A stretch of 64,000 nucleotides of DNA, from NCBI RefSeq assembly GCF_006716085.1, contig NZ_VFON01000001.1:3162001-3226000 (forward strand). The letters run 5' to 3'. This document shows positions 8,189 through 17,220 of the stretch, piece by piece (position 1 is the first letter of the stretch; each line of letters starts with the position of its first letter). Source of the stretch: Leucobacter komagatae (GTDB lineage Bacteria; Actinomycetota; Actinomycetes; Actinomycetales; Microbacteriaceae). A model generated the notes under the pieces. It did not search any database. It was not told the origin of the DNA and saw nothing but the letters and a program-made list of their open reading frames with translations. Position numbers and translations under genes: made by a program.

Positions 8189-9198
8189 GCGCGGCCACGC
8201 TCGCGGGAGAGCGCAGCGGCCTTGCGGGCGAACCGGTTGCGGTGCCCGATGAGGATCGCCGGGGCGCACCCCGCTGGCTGCACATCCTGCTGCGGAGCCT
8301 CTTCGATCTCGTGCTTGTTGTCTGGCTCGCAGCGACGGTCGCGTTCCTCGCGCTCCGCCTCATTCCAGGTGACCCGCTCGACGTGCTGCTCTCGGGCGTG
8401 CAAGACGCGACGCCCGAGATGCGCGCTGAAATCGCCGCGCACTACGGGCTCGACCGGCCGGCGATCGTGCAGTACTTCGGCTACCTCTGGGGCGTCGTGC
8501 AGGGCGACCTCGGCACGAGCTACCACCGCGGTTCGCCCGTGACGCAGGTGCTCTTCAGCGAGCTCGGCCCCACCGTCGAGCTGACGGTCGCTGCGATGCT
8601 CGTCGCCGTCATCGCGGCGGTCGCGCTCGCCCTCGCAACGAGCGGCCAGCGCCCCGGAGTGCGCCTCGCCGCGCAGGGCTTCGAAGTCGTCGCGGTTTCG
8701 GTGCCGTCGTTTTGGCTTGGCATCGTGCTCATGACGGTCTTCTCGTTCTGGCTGAAGTGGGTGCCCGCGTTCAGCGGGGACTCGCCCGCAGGGCTGATCC
8801 TGCCCGTCGTCACACTCGCCGTGCCGCTCGTCGGCGTCATCACCCAGCTGCTGCGCGAGCGCGTTGAGCACCAGCTCCACGAGCCCTTCGTCACGACGGT
8901 GCGGGCCCGTGGCGTGAGCGAGGCGCGACTGCGCTCGGGGCACCTTCTGCGCCACGCGAGCGTGCCCGTGCTCACCCTGAGCAGCATCATCTTCGGGTCG
9001 CTCCTCACCGGCACCGTCGTCATCGAGACGCTGTTCGCGCGCCCCGGCATCGGCCGGGTCATCGTGCTCGCGCTGCAAGACCGTGACGTGCCCGTCGTGC
9101 TCGGCTTCGTGGTCTTCGCGGCCGTCGTCTTCATCGTCATCAACACCGTCGTCGACCTACTTCTCCCGCTCATCGACCCGCGACTCAAGGGGGCATGA
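8185..9198 (+). CDS. Peptide/nickel-type ABC transporter permease (DppB family)
   Basis: First membrane subunit of the importer. A hydrophobic first helix (LRSLFDLVLVVWLAATVAFL) is followed by the DppB-typical LRLIPGDPLDVLL and a long periplasmic region with YFGYLWGVVQGDLGTSYHRG. The later permease loop shows TVRARGVSEARLRSGHLLRHA. GTG 8185 overlaps the previous stop as GTGA and has AGGCGG eight bases before it; GTG 8176 in the same frame would add three residues. Length 337, normal for the family. Substrate unknown; dipeptides, oligopeptides, nickel and other small conjugates are known for this family. Confidence 0.92.
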   Translation: MSAATLAGERSGLAGEPVAVPDEDRRGAPRWLHILLRSLFDLVLVVWLAATVAFLALRLIPGDPLDVLLSGVQDATPEMRAEIAAHYGLDRPAIVQYFGYLWGVVQGDLGTSYHRGSPVTQVLFSELGPTVELTVAAMLVAVIAAVALALATSGQRPGVRLAAQGFEVVAVSVPSFWLGIVLMTVFSFWLKWVPAFSGDSPAGLILPVVTLAVPLVGVITQLLRERVEHQLHEPFVTTVRARGVSEARLRSGHLLRHASVPVLTLSSIIFGSLLTGTVVIETLFARPGIGRVIVLALQDRDVPVVLGFVVFAAVVFIVINTVVDLLLPLIDPRLKGA

Positions 9199-10082
9199 TG
9201 GTCAGCCACATCGTCCGCGAACAGCGCCCCGCGGCGGGAAACGCCGCACGCCCTCGCGGTTCGCGCCAGGGCCGCCCACCCATCGGCGCGCTCGTCGCCA
9301 TCGGGGTGTTTGCGCTGCTCGTCATCGCAGCCGTCGCGCCGACCCTCATTGCCCCGCACAGCCCGATTGCGAGCGACCCGGCGAACTCGTTCGCAGGCCC
9401 GAGCACCGAGCACTGGCTTGGCACCGATCAGCTCGGCCGCGACCAGTTCTCGCGGCTCGTGCACGGCGCCAGGTACTCGATCCTGCTCGGAGTGGGGGCG
9501 ACCGTCATTGGCCTCGCCGGTGGCATCGTGCTCGGCGTCATCGCCGGCTACGCCCGCGGCACCTGGGATCGCGCGATCACCCGCCTGCTCGACGTGCTGC
9601 TCGCGTTCCCCGACGTGCTCGTCGCGCTCGTGACGATCACGGTGCTCGGGCCTGGCGAGTGGAGCCTCATCTGGGCCGTCGGCCTCGGACGCATCCCTGG
9701 CTCGGCTCGCCTCGTGCGCGGCGAGGTGCTGCGGGTGCGCGAGACCGGGTTTGTGCGCTCCGGGGTCGGCCTCGGCCTGAGCCCCGCGCGCCTCGTCGTG
9801 CGGCACGTGCTGCCGAACAGCCTCGGCCCCGTGCTCGTGCACGCGGTGCTCGGGGTCGGCGTCAGCATCATCTTCGGCGCCTCGCTGAGCTTCCTCGGGC
9901 TCGGCGCGGTACCGCCGACGCCCGAGTGGGGGCTCATGCTCTCGGAGGCCCGGCAATACCTGAGCATCGCGCCGTGGGTGGCGATCTGGCCGGGCCTGTT
10001 CATCACCATCACCGTCGTCTCGATCACGGTCGTCGGTCGCTACGCGCAGCAGCGCTTCATCACGAAACGGAGTTCGCTATGA
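9195..10082 (+). CDS. Peptide/nickel-type ABC transporter permease (DppC family)
   Basis: Second membrane subunit, 295 residues. It has the DppC pattern: N-terminal arginine-rich tail, first helix, then HWLGTDQLGRDQFSRLVHGARYSILLGV, which is diagnostic for this subunit, and a conserved LSFLGLGAVPPTPEWGLML near the C-terminus. It starts at ATGATG; either Met could be used, with AAGGGGG just before. Overlaps both the previous permease and the ATPase gene by four bases. Confidence 0.93.
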   Translation: MMVSHIVREQRPAAGNAARPRGSRQGRPPIGALVAIGVFALLVIAAVAPTLIAPHSPIASDPANSFAGPSTEHWLGTDQLGRDQFSRLVHGARYSILLGVGATVIGLAGGIVLGVIAGYARGTWDRAITRLLDVLLAFPDVLVALVTITVLGPGEWSLIWAVGLGRIPGSARLVRGEVLRVRETGFVRSGVGLGLSPARLVVRHVLPNSLGPVLVHAVLGVGVSIIFGASLSFLGLGAVPPTPEWGLMLSEARQYLSIAPWVAIWPGLFITITVVSITVVGRYAQQRFITKRSSL

Positions 10083-11788
10083 CCCCCATCGCCGACGTCA
10101 AGGGGCTCACGGTCTCCTTCGGCGGGCAGGTCGCCGTGCGCGACGTCTCGTTCGAAGTCACACCGGGCAAGTGCGTCGCCCTCGTCGGCGAATCCGGGTC
10201 AGGCAAGTCGGTCACCGCCCGCAGCCTGCTCGGCCTCGTGGGGCGGGGCTCCGAGGTGCGCGCCGATAGGCTGCGCCTCGGCGAGCGCGACCTCCTCGGG
10301 CTCCCGGAGCGGGAGTGGCTCGGGGTGCGCGGTGCCGAGGTCGGGTTCGTGCTGCAAGACGCGCTCGTGTCGCTCGACCCGCTCATGCGGGTCGGCAGGC
10401 AGGTCACCGAGACAATCACCGCCCGCCGGCGGCTGCGCGGCCCCGCCCGCGCCGCGCACGCCATCGAGCTTCTCGAGCGCGCCGGCGTCCCGGAAGCGGG
10501 GCTCCGGGCGAGGCAGTACCCGCACGAGCTGTCGGGCGGCCTGCGTCAGCGCGCGCTCATCGCGAGCGCCGTCGCGGGCGACCCAAGCCTGCTCATCGCC
10601 GACGAACCGACGACGGCGCTCGACGTGACCGTGCAGGCGCAGATCCTCACCCTGCTGGGCGAGCTGCGCTCCGGCGGCACCGGCCTGCTACTCGTGAGCC
10701 ACGACCTCGCCGTCGTCTCGCAGCTCGCCGACGAGATTCTTGTGCTGCACCGCGGCGAGGTCGTCGAGCAGGGGAGCGCCGACGAAGTACTCGGCTCGCC
10801 CCACACTGAGTACACGAAAACCCTGCTCGCGGCCATCCCGTCGGAGCGGCCCCGACGCGACAGCAGTTGGTCGGTGGCGGGGGCCGCCTCGCCCGCGGGC
10901 GGCGCGTCACCCGGGAGCGACGCGTCACCCGCGGGCATCGCCCCGAAGCCCCCGGTGCTGCAGGCGCTGAACCTGCGCAAGCGGTACGCGCGGCCGGGCG
11001 GCGGGCACACCGCCGCGCTCGACGGCGTCTCGTTCGCGCTGAACCGCGGCGAGACGCTCGGCATCGTCGGCGAATCAGGGTCGGGGAAGTCGACGGCGGC
11101 GAACGCCGTGCTCGGCTTCACCGCCCCCGACGCGGGCGAAGTGCTGCTCGACGGCGAACCGTGGTCGGCCGTGCGCGAGCGCAACCGGCGAGCCAGGCGG
11201 CACCGGATCCAGGCGATCTCGCAGGATCCGCTCGGCTCATTCGACCCGCGTGCCGACGTGCGGGCGATACTCATCGAAGCGCTCGCGGCCGTCGGGGCAC
11301 CCCGCGCCGAGCACACCGACCGCGCGGTGGCGCTCCTCGAACAGGTGGGGCTCGGGGTCGAGCACCTCGCGCGCAACCCGCTCGAACTGTCTGGCGGGCA
11401 GCGGCAGCGGGTCGCGATCTCGCGGGCACTCGCGACCGAGCCCGAGGTGCTCGTCTGTGACGAGGCGGTCTCGGCACTCGACGTGTCGGTGCAGGCGCAG
11501 GTGCTCGATCTGCTCGACGGGCTGCAGCGCCGTCTCGGCGTCTCGCTGCTGTTCATCTCGCACGACCTCGGCGTCATTCGCAGCATCGCCGACGAGGTCA
11601 TCGTCATGCGCGGCGGCCGAGTCGTCGAAGCTGGCCGCACCGAGCAGGTCTTCACCGCGCCGAAGCACGACTACACCCGTGAGCTCATCGCCGCGATCCC
11701 GCGCCTCCGGTCCGTCAGTAGTGGGGGTCCTGGCCCAGCACGTCCCTCAGAACCATCAGCATCCATCGAAAGAACACCGACATCATGA
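10079..11788 (+). CDS. Fused double ATPase of the peptide-type ABC transporter (DppD-DppF)
   Basis: One polypeptide of 569 residues carrying both nucleotide-binding domains. Domain 1 (about 1-255) has Walker A GESGSGKS, signature LSGGLRQR and Walker B LLIADEPTTALD; domain 2 (about 300-550) has GESGSGKST, LSGGQRQR and VLVCDEAVSALD. Between them lies a Ser/Ala/Gly/Pro-rich linker of about 35 residues with a near repeat (SPAGGASPGSDASPAG). Both sites look active. In many bacteria these are two genes; the fusion is common in actinobacteria. The frame is open much further upstream to 9083, but that part is the shadow of the DppC gene; ATG 10079 overlaps the preceding stop as ATGA. Confidence 0.93.
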   Translation: MTPIADVKGLTVSFGGQVAVRDVSFEVTPGKCVALVGESGSGKSVTARSLLGLVGRGSEVRADRLRLGERDLLGLPEREWLGVRGAEVGFVLQDALVSLDPLMRVGRQVTETITARRRLRGPARAAHAIELLERAGVPEAGLRARQYPHELSGGLRQRALIASAVAGDPSLLIADEPTTALDVTVQAQILTLLGELRSGGTGLLLVSHDLAVVSQLADEILVLHRGEVVEQGSADEVLGSPHTEYTKTLLAAIPSERPRRDSSWSVAGAASPAGGASPGSDASPAGIAPKPPVLQALNLRKRYARPGGGHTAALDGVSFALNRGETLGIVGESGSGKSTAANAVLGFTAPDAGEVLLDGEPWSAVRERNRRARRHRIQAISQDPLGSFDPRADVRAILIEALAAVGAPRAEHTDRAVALLEQVGLGVEHLARNPLELSGGQRQRVAISRALATEPEVLVCDEAVSALDVSVQAQVLDLLDGLQRRLGVSLLFISHDLGVIRSIADEVIVMRGGRVVEAGRTEQVFTAPKHDYTRELIAAIPRLRSVSSGGPGPARPSEPSASIERTPTS

Positions 11789-13446
11789 ACCGAAAACTCC
11801 TCACCCTGCCCGCGCTCGCCGCAACCGCGCTCCTCGCGCTGTCGGCCTGCACGACCACCGGTGCGAACGCGGGGGAGGGCGGCGCGGCAGCGTCGACGCC
11901 CACACCCGGCGGCACCCTCACCTACTTCGCGAACACCGAGCCGCCCGTCTGGGACGGTCAGCGCATTCCGAGCCTCAACGCGAACTCGATCAACAGCTCG
12001 ATCTTCGACACCGTGGTCGCGCAGGCCGATGACGGCACCTATAAGCCTGGCCTCGCGACGAAGTGGGAGATCAGCGACGACGGGCTCACCTACACGTTCA
12101 CGCTGCGCGACGGCGTGACATTCCACGATGGCACGCCGTTCAACGCTGAGGTGTTGAAGCAGAACCTCGACCGCCCGCTCGCCGAGCCCGACCTCGCGAC
12201 GGTCTCGACCGGTATCGCCTCGACCCGGGTCGTCGACGAGCACACCCTCGAGGTCGTGCTGAGCCGGCAGAACGCAGCGTTCATCCACGCGCTCTCGACC
12301 CCACACTGGCCGATCTACTCGGGCAAGGTGCTCTCTGAGCACACCTCGGCCGAGCTCGCGGCGTCGCCCGAGCTCTCGATCGGCACGGGTGCATTCAAGG
12401 TGAGCGAGTACCAGAAGGGCTCGAAGCTCGTGCTCGAACGTAACGAGGAGTACGACTGGGCGCCCGAGACGTGGGAACACGACGGGCCCGCGTACCTTGA
12501 CGAGGTCGTCATCCAGTTCGTGCCCGAGACGCAGGCGCGCATCGGCGCGCTCACGTCGGGGCAGGCCGACGCGATCGATCAGATCCCGCCGCTGAACATC
12601 CCCGAGGTCGAGGGCGCCGGGCTCACCGTGCTCGAGAAAGACAACACGGGCACTCCCTACTACGTGGCGCTCAACCCGAACCTCGCGCCCTTCGATGACA
12701 AGAACGTGCGGCTCGCATTCCGCGAGTCCGTCGACATCGACGGGCTGCTTAAGGGCGTCTACGCCGGGGTCTATGACAAGGCGTGGAGCACGACGCTGCC
12801 GGGCACCCCGCCCGAGGGGTCGTTCGACGAAACACTCGAGGGGAGCTGGGGCTACGACCCCGAGCACGCCGCCAAGCTGCTCGACGCGGCGGGCTACACC
12901 GAGGTTGATTCCGGTGGCTACCGGGTGAAGAACGGCGAGCGGCTCACGCTGCGCTGGAGCGTCGACAGCCTGTACCAGCAGACCGACCAGCGGCAGCAGC
13001 TTGGCGAGGCGATCGCGTCGTCGCTGAAGGACGCCGGCTTCGAGGTCATCCGCACCCCGTACGACACCGCCGCGTACACCGCCCAGCTCGCGAAGGGCGA
13101 ACACCACCTCGCAGACTCGTCGCGCGGGTTCGCCGACGTCGGTACCTCGGTCTACCCGTTCACCACGGGCGGCATTCCGAGCTCGAACGGCGGCTCCGGC
13201 ATCAACTACGGACTGCTCAGCGACCCGGCGATCGACGACGCCTACGCCGTCATCAGCAGCTCGCTCGACCCCGCCGAGCGCATTGCGGCCGCGCAGCAGG
13301 TGCAGCACCGCATTATCGACGAAGGCTACGTCGTGCCGATCTACGTGCCGAAGAAGATCGTCGGTACGACCGACAGCGTCAAGGGCTGGAAGTTCGACGC
13401 CGTCGGCTACACCGACTCGTTCTTCGACGTCTGGCTGACCAAGTAG
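11785..13446 (+). CDS. Peptide/nickel-type ABC transporter substrate-binding lipoprotein
   Basis: Family 5 solute-binding protein, 553 residues, with lipobox LSAC at Cys22 after a short hydrophobic signal. Family marks include GGTLTYFANTEPPVWD at the start of the mature domain, YTFTLRDGVTFHDGTPFNAE and FRESVDIDGLLKGVY. It captures the substrate outside the membrane for the permease pair. Its ATG overlaps the ATPase stop by four bases, closing a complete importer of five domains. The ligand cannot be predicted from sequence; the operon suggests an N-acylated or peptide-like compound. Confidence 0.92.
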   Translation: MNRKLLTLPALAATALLALSACTTTGANAGEGGAAASTPTPGGTLTYFANTEPPVWDGQRIPSLNANSINSSIFDTVVAQADDGTYKPGLATKWEISDDGLTYTFTLRDGVTFHDGTPFNAEVLKQNLDRPLAEPDLATVSTGIASTRVVDEHTLEVVLSRQNAAFIHALSTPHWPIYSGKVLSEHTSAELAASPELSIGTGAFKVSEYQKGSKLVLERNEEYDWAPETWEHDGPAYLDEVVIQFVPETQARIGALTSGQADAIDQIPPLNIPEVEGAGLTVLEKDNTGTPYYVALNPNLAPFDDKNVRLAFRESVDIDGLLKGVYAGVYDKAWSTTLPGTPPEGSFDETLEGSWGYDPEHAAKLLDAAGYTEVDSGGYRVKNGERLTLRWSVDSLYQQTDQRQQLGEAIASSLKDAGFEVIRTPYDTAAYTAQLAKGEHHLADSSRGFADVGTSVYPFTTGGIPSSNGGSGINYGLLSDPAIDDAYAVISSSLDPAERIAAAQQVQHRIIDEGYVVPIYVPKKIVGTTDSVKGWKFDAVGYTDSFFDVWLTK

Positions 13447-13480
13447 CGCCCGCGAGGCCACACCCGAAAGGACCACAGCA

Positions 13481-14599
13481 ATGCCACGAATCGACCTCTT
13501 CTACTACGGCGACACCTCGCCCGGGCAGTCGCCCGCCCAGCTCTACCGCGAGATCGAGGAGCAGATCGTGCTCGGCGACCAGCTCGGTTACCACGGCGCG
13601 TGGGTGACCGAACACCACTTCCAGGCGCGCGGTGAGGTGCCAGACCCGCTCACGCTGTTCGCACGCCTGAGCGGCACGACCGAGCGCATCCGCCTCGGCA
13701 CCTCGATCGCCTGCGCGCCGTACTACCACCCGATCAGGCTCGCCGAGCAGGCGGCGCTCGTCGACGCCCTCTCTGGTGGCAGGCTCGACCTCGGCGTCGG
13801 CACCGGGATGACGACGCCCGAGCTCGCGGCCGTGTGGGGATTCCAGCCCGACGACGCGGCCAGGCGCGCGAAAGAGGTCCACGAGATCCTCACCCAGGCC
13901 TTCGATGACGGCGTGGTGAACTACGCCGGCGAGTTCTATAGCTTCGCAGACGTGCGCATTTCGCCGCCCGCCGGCCGCCCGGCGAGCGACCTCATCTGGA
14001 CGGCCGCGGGCCGCAACGCGATCCCGCTCGCGACCGCCCACGGGTTCCGCCTCATGATCCCGCGGCCGCTGCCGCTCGCGCAGCGGCTGCAGATCAACGA
14101 CGAGTACCGCGCGGAGGTACCCGGCGGCGAGGTCATCCACCTCCGCTCGGGGCTCGTTGGCCCGACCCGCGAGATCGCGCGTGAGCGCGCCGTCGAGTTT
14201 CTCCGCGAGTACGCCGCCGTCTACCTCCGCACCGACTGGCGCGGCGGCCCAGACAGCGAGGCCTTCGACGACATCGCCGAGAAGCTCTCGTTCGCCGTCG
14301 GTACCGCCGAGGAGGTCGCCGACAAGATCTGGGAGTGGACGGAGCAGTTCGGGGGTACCGAGGAGACGGCGATCCAGTTCCACGGCCCCCGCGTCGAGCA
14401 CGCGCACGTACTCGAATCCATTGAGCTCTTCGCCCCGCAGCTCGATGCTTTGCAGGCCGACGCCCCGCGCACGAGTGTCGCGTGGGAGGACCGGGGGATC
14501 CCTGACAGGCCGGTGCCCGCGGGCCTCACGCCCTACAGCGATGGCGTGGGCGACCCCGACGTGCGCCGGCTCGTTGGGGCGCAGCCCGCAGCCCGCTGA
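13481..14599 (+). CDS. LLM-class flavin-dependent monooxygenase 1
   Basis: Luciferase-like (bacterial luciferase superfamily) oxidoreductase, 372 residues, expected to use reduced FMN and oxygen. Typical pieces: GDQLGYHGAWVTEHHF at about 37-52, TERIRLGTSIACAPYYHP, LDLGVGTGM, and a C-terminal EEVADKIWEW before FHGPRV. GAAAGGA precedes the ATG by about seven bases. It lies directly after the importer genes and together with a second LLM enzyme and a flavin reductase, which would supply the reduced flavin. The exact reaction is unknown; relatives cleave C-S, C-N or hydroxylate small molecules. Confidence 0.9.
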   Translation: MPRIDLFYYGDTSPGQSPAQLYREIEEQIVLGDQLGYHGAWVTEHHFQARGEVPDPLTLFARLSGTTERIRLGTSIACAPYYHPIRLAEQAALVDALSGGRLDLGVGTGMTTPELAAVWGFQPDDAARRAKEVHEILTQAFDDGVVNYAGEFYSFADVRISPPAGRPASDLIWTAAGRNAIPLATAHGFRLMIPRPLPLAQRLQINDEYRAEVPGGEVIHLRSGLVGPTREIARERAVEFLREYAAVYLRTDWRGGPDSEAFDDIAEKLSFAVGTAEEVADKIWEWTEQFGGTEETAIQFHGPRVEHAHVLESIELFAPQLDALQADAPRTSVAWEDRGIPDRPVPAGLTPYSDGVGDPDVRRLVGAQPAAR

Positions 14600-14624
14600 A
14601 CCGCACTGAACCGCACTGAACCGC
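14596..14624. repeat. Three-copy 10-bp tandem repeat
   Basis: CTGAACCGCA is repeated at 14596 and 14606, with a third copy ending in G at 14616. It covers the stop codon of the first LLM gene and the start of the 75-base gap before the second. No function is apparent; possibly slippage. Confidence 0.6.
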
Positions 14625-14674
14625 GCCGGGCCGCCCGCAGGCCCGCCACACACGAACGAACCAGGAGACTCACA

Positions 14675-15817
14675 ATGACCACCACACCAGCGCCCGAACC
14701 CCTGCACCCGCAGTCAGGCACGCGCAGCCCGCTCGGCACGACCGATATCGGCGAGCGCCTGCGCATCGGGTTCATCACCCACTTCGACCAGAGCGAAGAC
14801 ACCGCGTCGATCTATCGCGAGAACATCCGCCTCGTGCAGGCGCTCGAGGAGCAAGGCTACGACAGCGCCTGGATCGCGACGCGCCACTTCGGCAGCGGGT
14901 GGGCGGCGGCGCCGAGCCCGTACGGGCTGCTTGGGGCGCTCGCCGCCTCGACTGAGCGCATCGGGCTGGGCACCGCCGTGCTCCCGATCATCTTCGACGA
15001 CGCGGTGCGCGCGGCGGAGGAGCTGTCAGTCATCGACCACCTCGCGGGCCACCGCCTGCTCGTCGGCCTCGGCAAGGGGGTGCCGAGCGACTCGTATCAG
15101 GTGTTTGAGGCGTACTCGCCCGACCGCGACCAGAGCTTCACCGAGAAGATCGAGACGCTGCACTGGGCGCTCGAGGGGAACCAGGTCGAGGGCGGCTCGC
15201 AGTCGATCTACCCGGCGAACACCTCGCTGCAGGGGCGGCTCTTCCACGGCAGCTCGAACGACGCGACGATCAGGTACGCGGCCGAGCGAGGCGACGGCTT
15301 CATTCTTGAGCGCTTCGGCAACGGGCCCGAGCGTGAGCCGGGGGAGCGGCAGGCGTTCCAGCGCCGCCAGTTGCGCACCGTGCTCGACTACCGTCGCGTG
15401 TTCCGCGAGACGTGGGGCGACACTCGCACCCCCTACGTCGTGACCTCGCGTAGCGCCTACCCGGGAGCGACGACCGAGGCCGCGCTTGCCGAAGCCTCAA
15501 CCACGGCGGCGCGGTGGAACGAATACGCCGGGATCCTCGGCCGCGTGAACCCCGCCTACTCGCCCGCCGACCAGCTGCTCTCCGACAACTTCGTGTGGGG
15601 CGACCCGCGGGCGCTCGCCGCTGACCTGATTGCCGACCCGACGGTGCTGCTCACCGACGAACTCGTGCTCGGCATCCACCCCGCCCTCCACTCGGTCGAC
15701 GAGACCATCGCGAAGGCGAAGATCTTGCTCGACGAGGTCGTGCCGCTCGTGCGCGAGGGGTGGGCGACGGGCCGGGCCGGGCTGCTCTCGGCTGAGGAAG
15801 CGCGGGTCGCCTCGTGA
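14675..15817 (+). CDS. LLM-class flavin-dependent monooxygenase 2
   Basis: Second luciferase-like enzyme, 380 residues and only distantly similar to its neighbour. Core is seen from about residue 28 (RIGFITHFDQSEDTAS), then EEQGYDSAWIATRHFG, TERIGLGTAVLPI, LLVGLGKGVPSD and a long C-terminal helical region. The first 25 residues (Thr/Pro-rich) precede the barrel. AGGAGAC lies just before the ATG. The following gene overlaps its stop as GTGA, coupling it to the flavin reductase. Two LLM enzymes in one operon suggest two oxidations or a heteromeric enzyme as in luciferase LuxAB; the low similarity favours separate reactions. Confidence 0.9.
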   Translation: MTTTPAPEPLHPQSGTRSPLGTTDIGERLRIGFITHFDQSEDTASIYRENIRLVQALEEQGYDSAWIATRHFGSGWAAAPSPYGLLGALAASTERIGLGTAVLPIIFDDAVRAAEELSVIDHLAGHRLLVGLGKGVPSDSYQVFEAYSPDRDQSFTEKIETLHWALEGNQVEGGSQSIYPANTSLQGRLFHGSSNDATIRYAAERGDGFILERFGNGPEREPGERQAFQRRQLRTVLDYRRVFRETWGDTRTPYVVTSRSAYPGATTEAALAEASTTAARWNEYAGILGRVNPAYSPADQLLSDNFVWGDPRALAADLIADPTVLLTDELVLGIHPALHSVDETIAKAKILLDEVVPLVREGWATGRAGLLSAEEARVAS

Positions 15818-17172
15818 GCCTCGCGGTGCGCACGGAGGAGGGTGCGGGGGTGGGCGCGGCCCTCGACCTCGAGCTCGCTCGCGACTGGCGGGTCTGGCAG
15901 CGGGAGCGGCTCGCCGCGGCGACCGCCCCGCACGGGCCCGCGGCGCTCGTGCTTACTCAGTGGGTGACGGGTGAGGATCCGCGGGAGGTTGCAGGGCTGC
16001 CCGGTCTCTGGGCGGCGGTGGGCGGCGTACTCACCGCGACAGAGTTTGCGGAGGGTGACTACCTGCTGCCGGGCGGAGACCCCGCCGCCGCGCCGCTGCG
16101 GCTCGGCGACCCGAGCGTGACGCCCGGTGCGTACGCCGAGGTGACCTCCGGTGGTGTGCTCGTGCGCCCGTTCGCGCGGGAGGGCGTGCTCGCTGTGCGG
16201 GTGTTCGACCCCGAGGCTCCAGGGCGCGTGGCGCTCGATGCGATCGAGGCCTTCGAACCTGACGAGAGCTGGGTCGTGCCCGCGCGCTTCGACCCGAACC
16301 AGCGCACCGTGCCGATCGAGCTAGCCGACGGGCATCGAACGCTCGCGGAGGCCTCCGGCGACCTGGTCTTCGAACTCGCCGGGGCCGAACATCGGCTCGC
16401 CGGGGCGCTTCGTGGGGGAGCAATCGCGGTCGTCTTTGGCGACGCGACCAACGGGGTCGAGAGCTACGGCTTCCGGTTTCTCACGGTGCCCGCGCCAGAC
16501 GAGGCCGGCCGCACCGCGGTCGACTTCAACCGGGCCTACCTTCCGCCGTGCGCGTTCAGTGACCAGTTCGTGTGCCCGTTGCCGGCGCCGGGGAACCGCC
16601 TGCCAGTGAGGGTCGCAGCGGGTGAGCGTACCGTGCGGCGACGTGAGGTGGTGCCGTTTGAGGCTGGCGATGCCGGTGATGCTGACGAGGAGGCGCGCAC
16701 GCGGCGGTACCGTGACGTCATGGGCGCGTTTCCGTCGGGCGTGACGATCGTCACCACGCAGGGCGAGGACGGACCGGTCGGGTTCACCTGCCAGTCGTTC
16801 TATAGCGTCTCGATCGACCCGCCGCTCGTGTCGTTCTCGATTGCCCGCACCTCGAAGAGCCTCGCCGCCGTGCGGGCGAGCGGGCGCGTCGTCATCAACT
16901 TCCTCGGAGCAGCCCAGCGCCACCTCAGCGCCCAGTTCGCCCGCTCCGGCACCGACAAGTGGTCCGGCGTCGCCTGGACGCCGGCCGCCGACAACGGATC
17001 ACCCGTGCTCGACGAGGTCACCGGCTGGGTCGCGGGCGACATTGAGCGCGAGATCGAGGCCGGCGACCACCTCATCTTCCTCGTGCGCGTGAGCGCCCTG
17101 CACACGGCGCCCGACGTGGAGCCGCTCGTGTTCCACCGGGGCAGCTACCGGGAGCTCGAGTACATGATCTAG
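15814..17172 (+). CDS. DUF1684 - flavin reductase fusion protein
   Basis: Protein of 452 residues with two domains. Residues about 25-285 match DUF1684: the W-x-x-E-R start, the EAFEPDESWVVPARFDP stretch, AIAVVFGDATNGVESYGFRFL and the diagnostic VDFNRAYLPPCAFS followed by LPAPGNRLPVRVAAGE. Residues about 295-450 are a flavin reductase domain of the split-barrel FMN-binding type, with MGAFPSGVTIVTT, GFTCQSFYSVSIDPPLVSFS and FHRGSYREL. The reductase half would feed reduced flavin to the two LLM enzymes encoded just before. DUF1684 has no agreed function; the fusion suggests it assists in flavin or substrate handling. Overlaps the previous stop as GTGA. Last gene of the operon. Confidence 0.85.
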   Translation: MSLAVRTEEGAGVGAALDLELARDWRVWQRERLAAATAPHGPAALVLTQWVTGEDPREVAGLPGLWAAVGGVLTATEFAEGDYLLPGGDPAAAPLRLGDPSVTPGAYAEVTSGGVLVRPFAREGVLAVRVFDPEAPGRVALDAIEAFEPDESWVVPARFDPNQRTVPIELADGHRTLAEASGDLVFELAGAEHRLAGALRGGAIAVVFGDATNGVESYGFRFLTVPAPDEAGRTAVDFNRAYLPPCAFSDQFVCPLPAPGNRLPVRVAAGERTVRRREVVPFEAGDAGDADEEARTRRYRDVMGAFPSGVTIVTTQGEDGPVGFTCQSFYSVSIDPPLVSFSIARTSKSLAAVRASGRVVINFLGAAQRHLSAQFARSGTDKWSGVAWTPAADNGSPVLDEVTGWVAGDIEREIEAGDHLIFLVRVSALHTAPDVEPLVFHRGSYRELEYMI

Positions 17173-17220
17173 TCGGGGTCAGGGTCAGGGTCAGGGTCGG
17201 GGTCGGGGTCGGGGTCGGTG
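17173..17220. repeat. Eight-unit hexanucleotide tandem repeat
   Basis: Eight units of TC(A/G)GGG (last one TCGGTG) begin immediately after the TAG of the fusion gene. The A-type units are clustered second to fourth. A slippage-prone tract just downstream of an operon; no hairpin is formed by it. Confidence 0.85.

Noticed and set aside
6293..8269. Minus-strand open frame of 658 codons
   Set aside because: Lies opposite the M20 gene and its neighbours; Arg/Asp-rich translation without any family resemblance. It is the usual high-GC shadow.
9083..10078. Upstream extension of the fused ATPase frame
   Set aside because: Covers the DppC permease gene in another frame; the real ATPase start is at 10079 with an ATGA overlap.
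11671..13476. Minus-strand open frame of 601 codons
   Set aside because: Antisense shadow of the family 5 binding protein; low-complexity Arg/Val/Asp translation.
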